From positions 129,679,808 to 129,743,807 of the forward strand of contig NC_044556.1 of assembly GCF_007565055.1 (NCBI RefSeq): a DNA stretch of 64,000 bases. Direction: 5' to 3'. This document shows, one piece after another, positions 54,600-64,000 of the stretch. The first letter of the stretch is position 1; the number at the start of each line of letters is the position of its first letter. The notes below the pieces were generated by a model. It ran no database searches and was not told the DNA's origin. It saw only the letters and a program-made list of their open reading frames with translations. The position numbers and the translations under genes were made by a program. The stretch comes from Rhinopithecus roxellana. Taxonomy: Eukaryota > Chordata > Mammalia > Primates > Cercopithecidae.

Positions 54600-55250
54600 T
54601 TCCCTTTTTCTAACCACCTATATCCAACCAACGCTGTGATTGAATTTGCCTCCTAAATACCTCATATTTGCTCATTCATGGCCATGGCCACTACCCTAGT
54701 TCAAGCTGCTGTCATCTCTTACCTGGGTTATTGCAATGCTTCCTAACTAGTCTCCCACTCAGCACTCTTACCCTGGCTTCCTGAACTTCTCATCCGTTCT
54801 TCTGATCATGTCACTCATCCCTGTGTACTTAAAACAAGAAAGCCTCCCTATTGCTCTTGGAATGAAGGCTGAACTTTAGCAGTGCCAGAGCCTTGGGGGC
54901 ACCGGGCCTCTCTTTGCCTCTCCAGTCTCATTTTTCATCTCCAGCCTTCTCTATCCCTGTGCCCCAGCCACCCTGAAATTATTTCAGTTTCTCAAAAACA
55001 CCATGCTTTCTCATTTCCAGGCCTTTGAACGTGCTGCCCCCTCTGCCTGGAATGCTCTCCCTTCTGCCTTGGTCTGGATGACTTACGCACCCCACAGTCC
55101 TCAGCTGAAACTCGCTTCCTCCGAGAAGCATCCCTTGACCTTCTCTCTCCCAGTCAGGTTGGTGTTCCTTCTCTGTGCTCACCTGGAAATGCCCCCATCA
55201 TAGGACTTAGCCCCACTTATTACAGGGGTTCAGTAAATTTTATTTTGAAC
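54600..55250 (+). mobile_element. L2 LINE, ORF2 C-terminus and 3' region, sense
   Basis: Clear L2 order: 'tcaagctgctgtcatctctt', 'gggttattgcaatgcttcct', 'aactagtctcccactcagca', 'ctgatcatgtcactcatccc', 'ttgaacgtgctgccccctct' and 'gcctggaatgctctcccttc'. The level of decay fits its age. Frames are broken. Confidence 0.85.
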
Positions 55251-55699
55251 TGACCGAATATATTTGATTTGCAAGAAAGGAAAAAGTACAGAAATATATA
55301 TTGCAACAAGCAGGTCACAGTATCCTCAAGTCACCAGATATCCCCATGCCTTCAAAGTCATCCCACAAATGTTCCCTGGTCTGATTATCACTGAAGGAAG
55401 TTTTCCAGTTGCTGCAGAATCTATCCTGCTGCCCTCTGCTGACAGGGCCTGCTCTTTTCTTCGGTATGATCTCAAGCACACTCTGCTGTTAGATCTTCTC
55501 ACCCTCCCACTATCACCCACCCCATGCGGGACCGGGACAGTGCCCTCTGATCAATTCCCCATTGTCAAGGTTGCTGCCCAGCCGTCCATAGCTTCAGCCC
55601 CCTGTGGAGGTTCCAATCAGAGCGCTGGCTCCCCCTATGCATAGGGGCAGCCCCATCAGCTCTGCACCCACAGAGCCCCACCCAGCACTGGGATCTGTC
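55251..55699. other. No gene recognised
   Basis: The plus frame at 55264-55644 (126 codons) has no recognisable domain. It sits between L2 blocks and is probably repeat-derived or random. Confidence 0.4.
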
Positions 55700-56815
55700 C
55701 TACCCACAAATGCTCCAGGTCCATCAGCTTTACCTGTCTGATCTCTGGGCCTCACTTAGGCGCCCTGTGAGAGCTACTGTCACTTTTGTTCTCTTCTTTG
55801 CAGAGTTTCCATCCTACCCTCGTTTTCCTGTTTTCTCTCTGAAGTGCTCCTCTGGCCTGTGCATCCACCTCACAGTCTCCTTCCTTGTTCAGGCCCTTGC
55901 GCCAGCACTGCCCCCTTTTTTCTTGTATCTTTGGTCTGTCCCCTCGTCGTGGGCTCTTTGCTTCTGTCTACACCTGTGCTTGGATATCTGTCTCTTCTAA
56001 AGCTCCTTCCTGCCCCATGAGCCTCGTAGCTCACATCCTGGCTCTGTGCTCCCTTTCCTCCTCAGAGGCAGTTCACCGCCTCCGCATCATCACGGCTCCA
56101 CATCCCCCAGCTCCACTGCTGTTACTGACATCAGTCTTGCCAAAGCCCCCCATGCCTATCTAATCACAAATCCTCAGTCGTCTGGTTGGCCTCTCTGCTG
56201 CCTTGGATGCTGATGGCCATCCTCTGCTCTCAGATGCTCTCCTTGGGCTCCCTGGCACCCCTCAGCCTGCCTGGGCTTCTGCTCATCTACTCTTTGACTC
56301 ATCTGATGGCATCTCTCCATCTTCCTAACCTCTCTGCAGTTCTTTTGAGATTCTGTTCTCTGGCCACACCATCTATTCAGCTGCTCCAAATGACCCCTCC
56401 AGGTGGCTGCTCCCAGGTCACAGTCTCCAACCTGAACATCTCTCCTGCTCTTATTTTGCATTTCAACTTCACTGAATATCAAGGTCAAAGTCAAGCTGCT
56501 TCTGTCTAAATAGCAACTTCTCCAGACTTTCTGTTAACAGTCCTGGCATTCTCTGATCCCCAGGCTTAAAAACCCACAGCCACCTCTGCCACCTTCCTTT
56601 CCTCTGCTGACACATCTGGTCAGCCCAGTGGTCCTGTCGTTGCTATCCCAGAGGCTCTCACATCCATCTCCTTTGAGTTCCTCCAACCCTCACCCTTGGT
56701 TTAGGTCTCACTGTGCTGGCATTTCATCACCTCCCCACTCCTCCAGATCATCTTTTACAGTCTTTATGCCTCTAGACCATTGTCTGCTCTGCTGCCAAGT
56801 CCATCTAAAGTTCTT
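55700..56815 (+). mobile_element. L2 LINE with decayed reverse-transcriptase region, sense
   Basis: Pyrimidine-rich L2 ORF2. The stretch near 56165-56300 ('caaatcctcagtcgtctggt', 'gctgccttggatgctgatgg', 'cctctgctctcagatgctct') lines up with the L2 reverse-transcriptase motif. Translated across frames it reads like T-N-P-Q-S-S...A-L-D-A-D. The segment 'caacctgaacatctctcctg' follows in the expected place. It has frameshifts and stops throughout. Confidence 0.7.
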
Positions 56816-56817
56816 AA

Positions 56818-56975
56818 AGTAGACCAACAGCGTCAGTATCACCTGGAGACTTGTCAGAAATGCACATTCTCAGGCCCCACTCTAGATCTGCTGATTCAGA
56901 AACTCTGTGGGTGGGACCCAGCAGGGTGTTGGGTAATTCAATGCATACTAAAGTTTGAGAACCACTGCCCTGAGA
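56818..56975 (+). mobile_element. MER5A hAT DNA transposon, sense
   Basis: 'gtatcacctggagacttgtc', 'agaaatgcacattctcaggc', 'gattcagaaactctgtgggt' and 'ctaaagtttgagaaccactg' match MER5A closely, including the right terminal repeat. It lies in the L2 block. Confidence 0.9.
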
Positions 56976-57029
56976 CATCGCTCTGAGCAAATTTCTTCTC
57001 TGCTTAAAGACCTGAGACACTTTGTTGTA

Positions 57030-57470
57030 GTTAGGATAGGGTCTAATTGGCTATAACAACTAACAATAAAAATCTACTTCTCTCTCACTTAAAAGGAGTT
57101 TGGCCATGGACAGTGCAGGGCTGATCTATCAGCTCCATGGTGTCGTTAGGAAACCAGGGCCCTAGCTTTCTGTTTCAGCTCCTAGAACATGGCTTGCTCT
57201 ATCACTAAGGTTAGTTACCTCTTGGCTCAAGATGGCTGCTAGAACTCCAGCCATCATATCTTAATACAGACCAAAAGAAAAAGCACAAGAGCCAAAAGGG
57301 GGACTCTTCCAGCTGAGTCAGCTCCCTCCATTTAAGCAACCTTCCCAACAGACCCAAATAACACTTCTACTTAAATCCAGTTAGTCAGAATTTGGTCACA
57401 TGGTCATACAAGGGAAGCTGAGAAATAGTTTTTTGTTCTGGGTGGTAATATACTCAGCTAAAAATTGAAG
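57030..57470. mobile_element. Ancient dispersed repeat, family not assigned
   Basis: 'atggacagtgcagggctgat', 'cagctccatggtgtcgttag', 'caagatggctgctagaactc' and 'agtcagaatttggtcacatg' are features of a common old mammalian repeat that I recognise but cannot name. Confidence 0.5.
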
Positions 57471-57479
57471 TTCTTTCAA

Positions 57480-57930
57480 AATTTTACATATAGCATTATA
57501 TGATCCAATTTATATACCGTTCGTGAAATGACAAAATTATAGAAATGGAAAATAGATTGATAGTTGTCAGGGGGTGGGGAGAGAAGGAAGTGACTGTGGC
57601 TACCAAAGGGTAGCACCAGGGATCCTTATGATAGAACTGTTCTGTATCTTGACTGTGGTGGTGGTCACGAATCTACACAAGTGATAGAACTGCATAGAGT
57701 TAAATATACACATGCACACATACGTGTGCACACATGCATATGTTCATGTAAAACTGGAGAAATCCAAATGTCACTAGATTGTATCAGTGTCAATTTCCTG
57801 GTGTGATATTGCACTACAGTTTTGCAAGATGTTACCACTGGGGGAAACTGGGTGAGGAGTATATTGCGTCTGTATTATTTCTTACAAATGCACATAAATC
57901 TACAGCTGTCTCAAAATAAAACATTGAAGA
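57480..57930 (+). mobile_element. L1 3' UTR, sense
   Basis: 'caatttatataccgttcgtg', 'gttctgtatcttgactgtgg', 'ctacagttttgcaagatgtt' and 'ggggaaactgggtgaggagt' are the L1M 3' end, similar to the 3' UTR at 25350-25680 (both share 'tctgtatcttgactgtg'). A (CACA/TGTG) patch lies at about 57708-57745. Confidence 0.8.
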
Positions 57931-57949
57931 AGCAAAAATGAGAAACGGG

Positions 57950-58080
57950 AGGTGGCATAAGCAGCTAGTGTCTCTACCGTAAACCTAACCTGTTCCCCGC
58001 TATAAGAAGTCCAAGGTTCTTAGCATAATCGAGGCCTTCGTGACCTGGCAGTAAGGTGCTTCCTAAGCAGTCCATACCTT
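57950..58080 (+). mobile_element. L2 LINE fragment, sense (probable)
   Basis: 'agaagtccaaggttcttagc', 'ataatcgaggccttcgtgac' and 'ctggcagtaaggtgcttcc' resemble the L2 segment that encodes the ORF2 C-terminus. Confidence 0.5.
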
Positions 58081-58928
58081 GCCGGGTTAGTGCTGTCTGC
58101 ATTAAAGCATCAACCTCTAGAGAGCAGGCCCCAAAGCTGCGGCTGGTATTTATGAAGTACTTGCCTCTTCACCTATACGGCCCTGAAGAAAGCCAGTGAA
58201 GTGGACATCTCTTACCTTCAGAAGCCTCTGTTCTGAGAAAGCACCGGTATTTGCAGGCATGTTGCCCACTGAACAGAGAATGAAAATGGCTTTGTCTAAT
58301 TGAAAGGGGCAGTGAGCAAAGAGGGACTTTTGAGACCTGCAGGTTGCTGTAGTGACTGCAGTGACAGCAGGAAGTACTGAAGCATATTTCCAAGTGGTTT
58401 TTAAAGAACTCCATCCTGTCATCTTTGTCCATGTTCTGGAGCTCTCTTCCTTAAGGCATCAGCCAGCACCAGCTGCTTTCTCACCCCGGGCAGACTTGCT
58501 GAACCTCACTGTGCCCCTTTGGGGAAGGAATTAAACCACTTGTCAGGAGCTTCTGCTCAGCCAGAACGCTGCCCGAGGCTTTTCCACAACAGCTCTCTGA
58601 GACTCTCGGTTGCCCCGAGGAGGGACACACACGTTGCAGGGCAGGTGCTACCAGCTGAGGGGTGCTGCGGGCAGCCAGGCCTGATGGAGTGTGAGAGGCT
58701 TCTTGGGCTACCAGTCTGGCCTTCCCAGTCCTGAACCCATGGACTCCCAGGGAGGTGGGCCGGGGGTGGGGGCTCCAAGGATGGGCTTTAGGGGTTTCAT
58801 GAATTTTCTAAACTTGTAGGCAGAATTCCCTATGTGCTTTTTTCTCCAGGAAGAATATCCATAGGCTTCATCAGATTCTCAAAGGCAGCCACAAGCTCCT
58901 AGCAGCTGAGAATGATCCCCAGTGATAC
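58081..58928. other. No gene recognised
   Basis: Mostly single-copy-like sequence. Overlapping minus frames at 58150-58432 show no domain. Mildly GC-rich near 58550-58760, but without CpG-island density. Confidence 0.4.
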
Positions 58929-58945
58929 GGGGGGGGGGGGGGGGG
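58929..58945 (+). repeat. Run of 17 G
   Basis: An uninterrupted G homopolymer followed by 'tgctggaggaggag'. Such runs are error-prone in sequencing and polymorphic in populations, so the exact length is uncertain. Confidence 0.95.
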
Positions 58946-59328
58946 TGCTGGAGGAGGAGTGCTGAGGGAAGTTGAAGGTAAGGGCTGGGTACCGCATGGA
59001 AGCAGCTAGAGCAGAAGAGCAGATGAGAATGCACTGAGCTTTGACTGGTGGGCTGAGCTGATGGAAGCGACACTGATCCTCCCGGTTCCCTGTGGGGTGA
59101 GATGTCCTGAGCATCTTTCAGTCCAAGCAGAAGTCATGGCCAGGACAACCTGTTTCCACCCGCAGACCCTGGACGAACTCGTCTCCATGCTGTCCCCATT
59201 GGCCTCATTCTTAGTCCTGGCTGAGTGAATCCCTCAAGCTAGGGAGAGTTTCCCTGAGCCCCCAAGCCCATCTGTTCCACTGAAAAACATTCCAAAAGTG
59301 TTACTGGTAGAGGATCTTGACTGTAAGT

Positions 59329-59942
59329 TGTCCAGGTTCTTGGCGTTTTGAACAAAGAATTGTACGAAACGCACAGCACAGCAAGGAAAGAATGAAGCAA
59401 CAAAAGAATGAAAGCAGGGATTTATTGAAAATGAAAATACACTCCACATTGTGGGAGTTAGCCCAAACAGCCAGCAGCAAGCTCAAGGGCCTGGATGCAG
59501 AATCTTCTTGGGTCCAAATACCCTCTAGAGGCTCCCCATTGGCCACTTGGCTCTCACCTCATACAAATGAAGTGGTGGCCCACAATGGGTCTGATTGGTT
59601 GCCGAAAGCAACCAATCAGAGGCTGAAGTGAAGTTACAAAGGTCACACTCCTGTGCAAACATCCGATTGGTTGCAAAAAGCAACCAGTCAGAGGCTAAGG
59701 TGAAGTTACAAAGTTGCACTTCTATGCAAACGAAGACTCGGCCTGCAATCACTCTGACTGGTTGCAGACAGCCAGTTTCCCATCTGCCACGCAGAAAAGG
59801 TGGGGATTTGCAAAGTGAGTAGCCTCTGGTCCTTTTGTTACTTAGGCGTGGAAAGTTAGGGTTTTCCTTTCAATTTAGTTCTAAGAAGTCAGCGTGAAAT
59901 GGCCTTAGGTTCCTTTCCTGAAGACCCTATTCTCTTGCCTCA
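59329..59942 (-). mobile_element. ERV1-type solo LTR, antisense, with 72-bp enhancer-like repeats
   Basis: On the minus strand it reads from 'tgaggcaagagaatagggtc' to 'ccaagaacctggaca', a TG...CA LTR. On that strand 'aataaatccctgctttcatt' supplies a polyadenylation signal followed by the U5 part. U3 contains a 72-bp unit repeated at 59593-59664 and 59665-59735. Each copy carries the inverted pair 'gattggttgc'/'gcaaccaatc' with CCAAT boxes in both orientations. No internal retroviral genes adjoin it, so it is a solo LTR. The family name is not assigned. Confidence 0.75.
59593..59735 (-). promoter_or_regulatory. Tandem CCAAT-box inverted repeats in the LTR U3
   Basis: Copy 1 has a perfect 10-bp inverted repeat (59593-59602 and 59608-59617) around a 5-bp spacer. 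Copy 2 (59665-59689) has one mismatch. A third weaker arm 'gactggttgc' is at 59756. CCAAT pairs of this kind are known binding sites for NF-Y in viral and cellular promoters, and binding here is inferred. Confidence 0.6.
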
Positions 59943-60014
59943 ATCGCAGTTCTCCCTGTCAAAGCCCAGCACACTTATAATTGTGGCTAGTGTCTGTAGT
60001 TTCCTATTGAGGGG

Positions 60015-60128
60015 AGCCTTGCTTGTTTTGTCTAATTTTGGCCCCAGTTATAGGCTGGTACAGTGCCTAGCATATGATCGACACTCACACTCAGTATTCA
60101 ATAAATATCAGTAGGATAGATGGATGAA
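60015..60128 (+). mobile_element. L2 LINE 3' end, sense
   Basis: 'ggctggtacagtgcctagca', 'tatgatcgacactcacactc' and 'attcaataaatatcagtagg' follow the L2 3' end consensus, ending in a 'gatggatgaa' tail. Confidence 0.75.
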
Positions 60129-60593
60129 AACATAAAAGAATGTGTTGTCTTATGAGTGTGGACAGATGCCCGGAGAATACTTTGAGGACCCTCAGGAAAA
60201 AAGCTGGGGCCCACCTTTAATCTAGCAGTAAAGAACAGGACAAAGATAAGTGTGAGCGTGTGAAGTAACTCTATTGAGGTGAGGCTGAATTTTACTACCC
60301 TCAGAATACCCCCCGGGGTCCTTGACAGAGAAGATTTATTCACATTAATTCTTTGCTGTAAATTCAAAAGCAGACAAGCCTGAATGAATTGATCAGATGG
60401 GGTGGAGGTTGGGTGGCATTAGGGAAATAGTTACATATGAGGGTTTGGGAAATAGGTGCATCATAGATTCAAAATAAGAGGCCTACACTTGGTGCTGGTC
60501 TAGTCAACGAGTCAGTATTTCTTGGACAGCTTATTCTGTGCCAGGTGCTGAAGAGATAAGAGCAGTGTAAATCGTGGCCAGGAATCACATGAA
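60129..60593. other. No gene; small L2 3' piece
   Basis: Unassigned except for an antisense L2 3' end near 60515-60580 ('ttattctgtgccaggtgctg'). Confidence 0.45.
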
Positions 60594-60609
60594 AGAGAAA
60601 CCACCTACT

Positions 60610-60911
60610 GGCCAGGTGCAGTGGCTCACATCTGTAATCCCAGCACTTTGTTGGGTGGCCGAGGTGAATTGATCATTTGAGGCCAGGAGTTCGAGACCTG
60701 GCCAACATGGCAAAAACCCATCTCTACTAAAAATAGAAAAATTAGCTGGGCATGGTGGTGCACACCTGTAATCCCAGCTACTCGGGAGGCTGAGGCACAA
60801 GAATCACTTAAACCTGGAAGTTGGAGGTTGCAGTGAGCTGAGATCACACCATTGCACTCCAGCCAGGGCGACAGAACAAGACTCCATTTCAAAAAAAAAA
60901 AAAAAAAAAAA
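60610..60911 (+). mobile_element. AluS
   Basis: Sense Alu starting 'ggccaggtgcagtggctcac', with an A tail of about 22. The perfect 15-bp target duplication is 'agagaaaccacctac' (60594-60608 and 60912-60926). 'tcacttaaacctggaagttg' is a diverged AluS. Confidence 0.95.
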
Positions 60912-61134
60912 AGAGAAACCACCTACAACTTTACTGCTGTAGCATTCACTTATGGCCACTTATCCCCTCAGCCCTGCCTGATAAAGAGGTAAGTGTGTGT
61001 GTGTATCGGCCCTGACAAAGCCTCTTCATTTCCATGAGGATGCCAGGCCTACCCTCTGCCTGGTCAACTGTCAAAATGTGAAATGGTCTTTAATTGGCAA
61101 TATTGATGATTTTCCCTGTTTAATCTATCTGTTT

Positions 61135-61650
61135 AATTTAAATCTGTTTAATGTATTCAAGTGAAATTCATATATCATACAAGCACCATTTCAAAGTGTA
61201 CAGTTCAGTGGCAGTTAGCACATTCACAGTGTTGTACAACCACTACCTCTATTTAGTGTCACATTGCTATCATTCCAAAATAAAACCCTATTGTATTTAC
61301 CCATTAAGCAGTTCTCCCCAAGCTGTACCCTGTCTATGCATTTGACTATTCTGGAAATTTTACACAAATGGAATTATGCAATAGGTGAACTTTTGTGAAT
61401 GGCTCTTTTCACTTAACCTGTCTTGGAGGTTCGTCCATGTTGTAGCATGCATCAGTATGCCATTCCTTTCCATGACTGAGTAGCGTTGCATTGTATGAAT
61501 CTCCCACAATTTTTGATCCATTCCTCCATCCATGAACACATGGCCTGTTTCCACCTTTTTGCTCTTGTGAATAGTGCTGCTCTGAACATGCAGGTACCTG
61601 TATTTGTTTGAATACCCATCTTCTGGGTACACACCTAAGAATGGAAATCC
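61135..61650 (-). mobile_element. Old L1 3' end, antisense
   Basis: 'acagttcagtggcagttagc', 'gttgtacaaccactacctct', 'tggaattatgcaataggtga', 'catgttgtagcatgcatcag' and 'catggcctgtttccaccttt' are reversed L1M 3' sequence. Three overlapping minus frames here are L1 relics. Confidence 0.8.
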
Positions 61651-62490
61651 ACTTAAGTTTTTGCCCCAAAACTTTAAACATGAATTTAAATTATGTCAGC
61701 AAATGCTTGTCAAAAGCTCAGTGAAGAGAAATATTACTCAAGACAGGTTTTTAAACTTCAGTTTTTGATGCAAAACTCTTTTGTCAAACAGCTGACCCTA
61801 AACTCTAACATGTAAAAACATAAAAAGGCAGAAATGCTGTGGGTGAGTTGGATAAGGAGGCCAGGAGCTCAGTGAGATGAGCCTCCGTGAGCCACCCCCC
61901 ACAGACCCAAAGAGCTTCTCAGACCTCCTGGGCTCTGGGCAGCGGTTCTGATGTGCTGCTGCAGATGCCCCAAGCTCCAGATCAAGGTCACCTGCCAGAA
62001 AACTGAAGGTTTGAACACTGCTGCTTCCTGGTACACTCCCTTCAAAGAGCTGTACCTGGGTCTCAGGTCCTCAGACTCCCCTGGGAGATACAGTAAGAAG
62101 CTGCTTTTTAAATATCTAATGGTGTAGTAACAACTTTCACCTATAGCTCTCAGCCTCCTTTAAGAGGATCCTCAGGAGAAATTCCTCTCAAACTTAGTGG
62201 AAAGAAAAACTAAGCTCCTCCACACTGTGATTTGGTTTAATTGACTGTATTTCTCTTTTCACGTTGGTTGCTAAGAAGCTCAGAGTTAAATCTGCAGCTC
62301 ACGTCCTGCAGTTCTGTAGAACAACCTTATGACTGGCTGCATGTTGCTATGCTACCCTTGCTACGATCTTCATTCCATTTTTATCCTACTGAGTGTACAG
62401 ATGCTCCTGGACTATGATGGGATTATGTTCCCATAAGCCCATCATCAGTTGAAAATGCATGTCATACCTTGACAAATCCATTATAAAGTC
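61651..62490. other. No gene recognised
   Basis: Single-copy-like sequence of moderate AT content. No exon, RNA gene or repeat family that I can support. Confidence 0.4.
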
Positions 62491-62498
62491 AAAAAATT

Positions 62499-62802
62499 GG
62501 CCAGGCGTGGTGGCTGACGCTTGTAATCCCGGCACTTTGGGAGGCCGAGGCGGGCAGATCATGAGGTCAGGAGATCGAGACCATCCTGGCTAACACAGTG
62601 AAACGCCGTCTCTACTAAAAATACAAAAAATTAGCCGGGCGTGGTGTCATGCATTTGTAGTCCCAGCTACTTGGGAGGCTGAGGCAGGAGAATGGCATGA
62701 ACCTGGGAGGCGGAGCTTGTAGTGAGCGGAGATCGCACTACTGCACTCTAGCCTGGGGCGACAGAGCGATACTCTGTCTCAAAAAAAAAAAAAAAAAAAA
62801 AA
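62499..62802 (+). mobile_element. AluY
   Basis: Sense Alu 'ggccaggcgtggtggctgac' with 'gtcaggagatcgagaccatc' and 'gaatggcatgaacctgggag' (AluY states), and a 22-base A tail. The flanks share only 'aaaaaatt', so the target duplication is uncertain. It lacks the 'gatccggcc' variant ('gagatcgcactactgcactc'). Confidence 0.93.
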
Positions 62803-63149
62803 TTAAAAGTTGGGAACCATCTGTATTTCTGAAGCACCTAAAATCCTCTTTAGGTTGGATAGTTGTGAATACAAATGTCTTCCTGCCATGAACTCTGAGC
62901 GCAGAATCCAGGGCTGACCCAGGTAAGATCATGAGGAGGCCAGAGCAGCCTCCTCACACCCCACTATCCCTGACTCCAAGGAAGAGACAGCACCCTAGGA
63001 CCATCAGGTGAAAATGGATGAGCCCAAGGCCTTACACGGCTGTGATCAGTTTCAGTTCCGCTGACCCCAAGCACCTACTTGTGAACAGCATTTTATGGAA
63101 TAAAAGGCCAAATGGGATGATCCCAGGTCACTAGGAATTCCAGAGGGTG
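62803..63149. other. No gene recognised
   Basis: Unique-looking sequence without repeats or frames that I can support. Confidence 0.4.
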
Positions 63150-63710
63150 AGGGAACATGTGCTTATGTGAGTCTGCAGTTCATGCAAAGAAGTGGAGTAG
63201 AGCATTGCGTGCTCCAGGAGCAGAGGGAAGGAAGACGTTTTACAGACCATGGGATCTGAAAAAAATGAGAATTGGATTTGGATTTCCTTACAAGCAGTGG
63301 TAGGAAGGATAGTAGCATTCCAGGCAAGGGCAATCTCTTGAGCAAAGGCAGGTGTGCGGAAAGGTACATGGATCCGTATAGCTAGACACTCAGGCCACAA
63401 ACTCAAAGGCCTGCAGGAGTGTGCAGTTAACATACACGTATAAGGCGTGAGGGGTGGGGGAAGGGTGTAAGGAAATAGGTGCCAAGGGGCTTGTAATGGG
63501 GCTGGGTACAACCCACCTGGTAACAGTGTTTCTTCAAACACTGGGGCATAACCAGCCAGCCAGACAGAGGCCTGATACAGGCTCCGAGCTAGAGTCAGTC
63601 ACAGGGTTTGGGAGGGAGGTTCATAAGGAGAGACAAGGCTGACGCGGGAAGGCAGGGAATATTTAGGTTTCATCTCAGGCTGGAGGAGCCTTCAAAAGGT
63701 TTAGGCAGGA
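63150..63710 (-). mobile_element. Decayed L2 LINE, antisense (probable)
   Basis: 'agcattccaggcaagggcaa', 'tcttgagcaaaggcaggtgt' and 'gcaggagtgtgcagttaaca' fit the antisense L2 segment equivalent to that at 12190-12240. The match is weak but consistent in order. Confidence 0.5.
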
Positions 63711-64000
63711 CAGCAACCTAGTTATATTTTAGAAAGTTACTTATAAAATTAAATGCTCTCAGTGCACACTCATATCGAAAAATGATGGAAAATATTAATG
63801 GTGATTAATTTGGGTATAAGAATCTGGGTCGTTTTTATTTTCCTTACACTTTTATCTTTACCAATATTTGTATTATTAGAACGGGATCAACAAAAGTCAT
63901 ATCAAAATAAAATATTTTATCCTGGCAGTAGTCTGTGAGGGGTGACCAGACCCTGAACCAGGGTGTTTGGTAGCAGGAGTGGAAGGAACACTGTTACCAG
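63711..64000. other. No gene; AT-rich, possible LINE 3' end
   Basis: AT-rich sequence with 'tcaaaataaaatattttatc' near 63902. It may be an old LINE 3' end, but nothing firm can be said before the window ends. Confidence 0.35.

Overview
This is a stretch of primate nuclear DNA, almost certainly from an Old World monkey (macaque, baboon or guenon type). The evidence is dense Alu, L1, L2 and MIR content plus several young AluY copies. Those copies carry the 'gatccggccactgcac' and 'aggcttgagccaccgcgcc' variants that I associate with cercopithecid AluY lineages. No bacterial, phage or plasmid features are present. I could not identify a protein-coding exon of a known gene. The open frames I examined lie in transposon relics, Alu elements, simple repeats or GC-rich DNA, and none looks like a known host protein. 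The window reads as intergenic or intronic sequence with one clear promoter-like CpG island.

Layout. 0-9.9 kb holds old L1 fragments on both strands, L2 pieces, several Alus and two microsatellites, (CA)n and (GATA)n. 9.9-17.1 kb is comparatively repeat-poor, with decayed L2, MIR and MER5A pieces up to 12.4 kb. 17.1-20.5 kb has two Alus, a MIR and an unassigned MER-type repeat. 20.5-26.7 kb is a nearly continuous run of plus-strand L1 3' halves, hit later by Alus and by a MER30-like DNA transposon with a perfect 8-bp target duplication. 27.4-29.6 kb is the CpG island with GC boxes and a good 5' splice-site candidate, the likely start of an unidentified transcript. 30-33.5 kb has MIR, an L1/HAL1 relic and a polypurine tract. 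33.5-45 kb is dominated by ancient minus-strand L2, interrupted by L1 and Alu insertions and by a seven-copy 41-bp minisatellite. 45-54.6 kb has L1, MIR and MER5A relics, an ERV1-type LTR (50.3-51.0 kb) and four Alus. 54.6-58.1 kb is plus-strand L2, MER5A and an L1 3' UTR. 58-64 kb has a 17-G run, a minus-strand ERV1-type LTR with 72-bp internal repeats, an L1 fragment, two Alus and decayed L2.

Most notable. (1) A 139-bp segment inside the LTR at 50.5 kb is essentially identical to unrelated DNA 2.2 kb upstream, which looks like a local templated insertion. A second, smaller case (47 bp) lies near 1.8 kb. (2) The 41-bp x 7 minisatellite. (3) The CpG island with no recognised gene. (4) Paired CCAAT inverted repeats inside the 59-kb LTR. 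(5) An AluY with target-site duplications but no poly(A) tail. I see no convincing undescribed biological system. Repeat family names come from remembered consensus features, not from a database search, and boundaries of old repeats are approximate.
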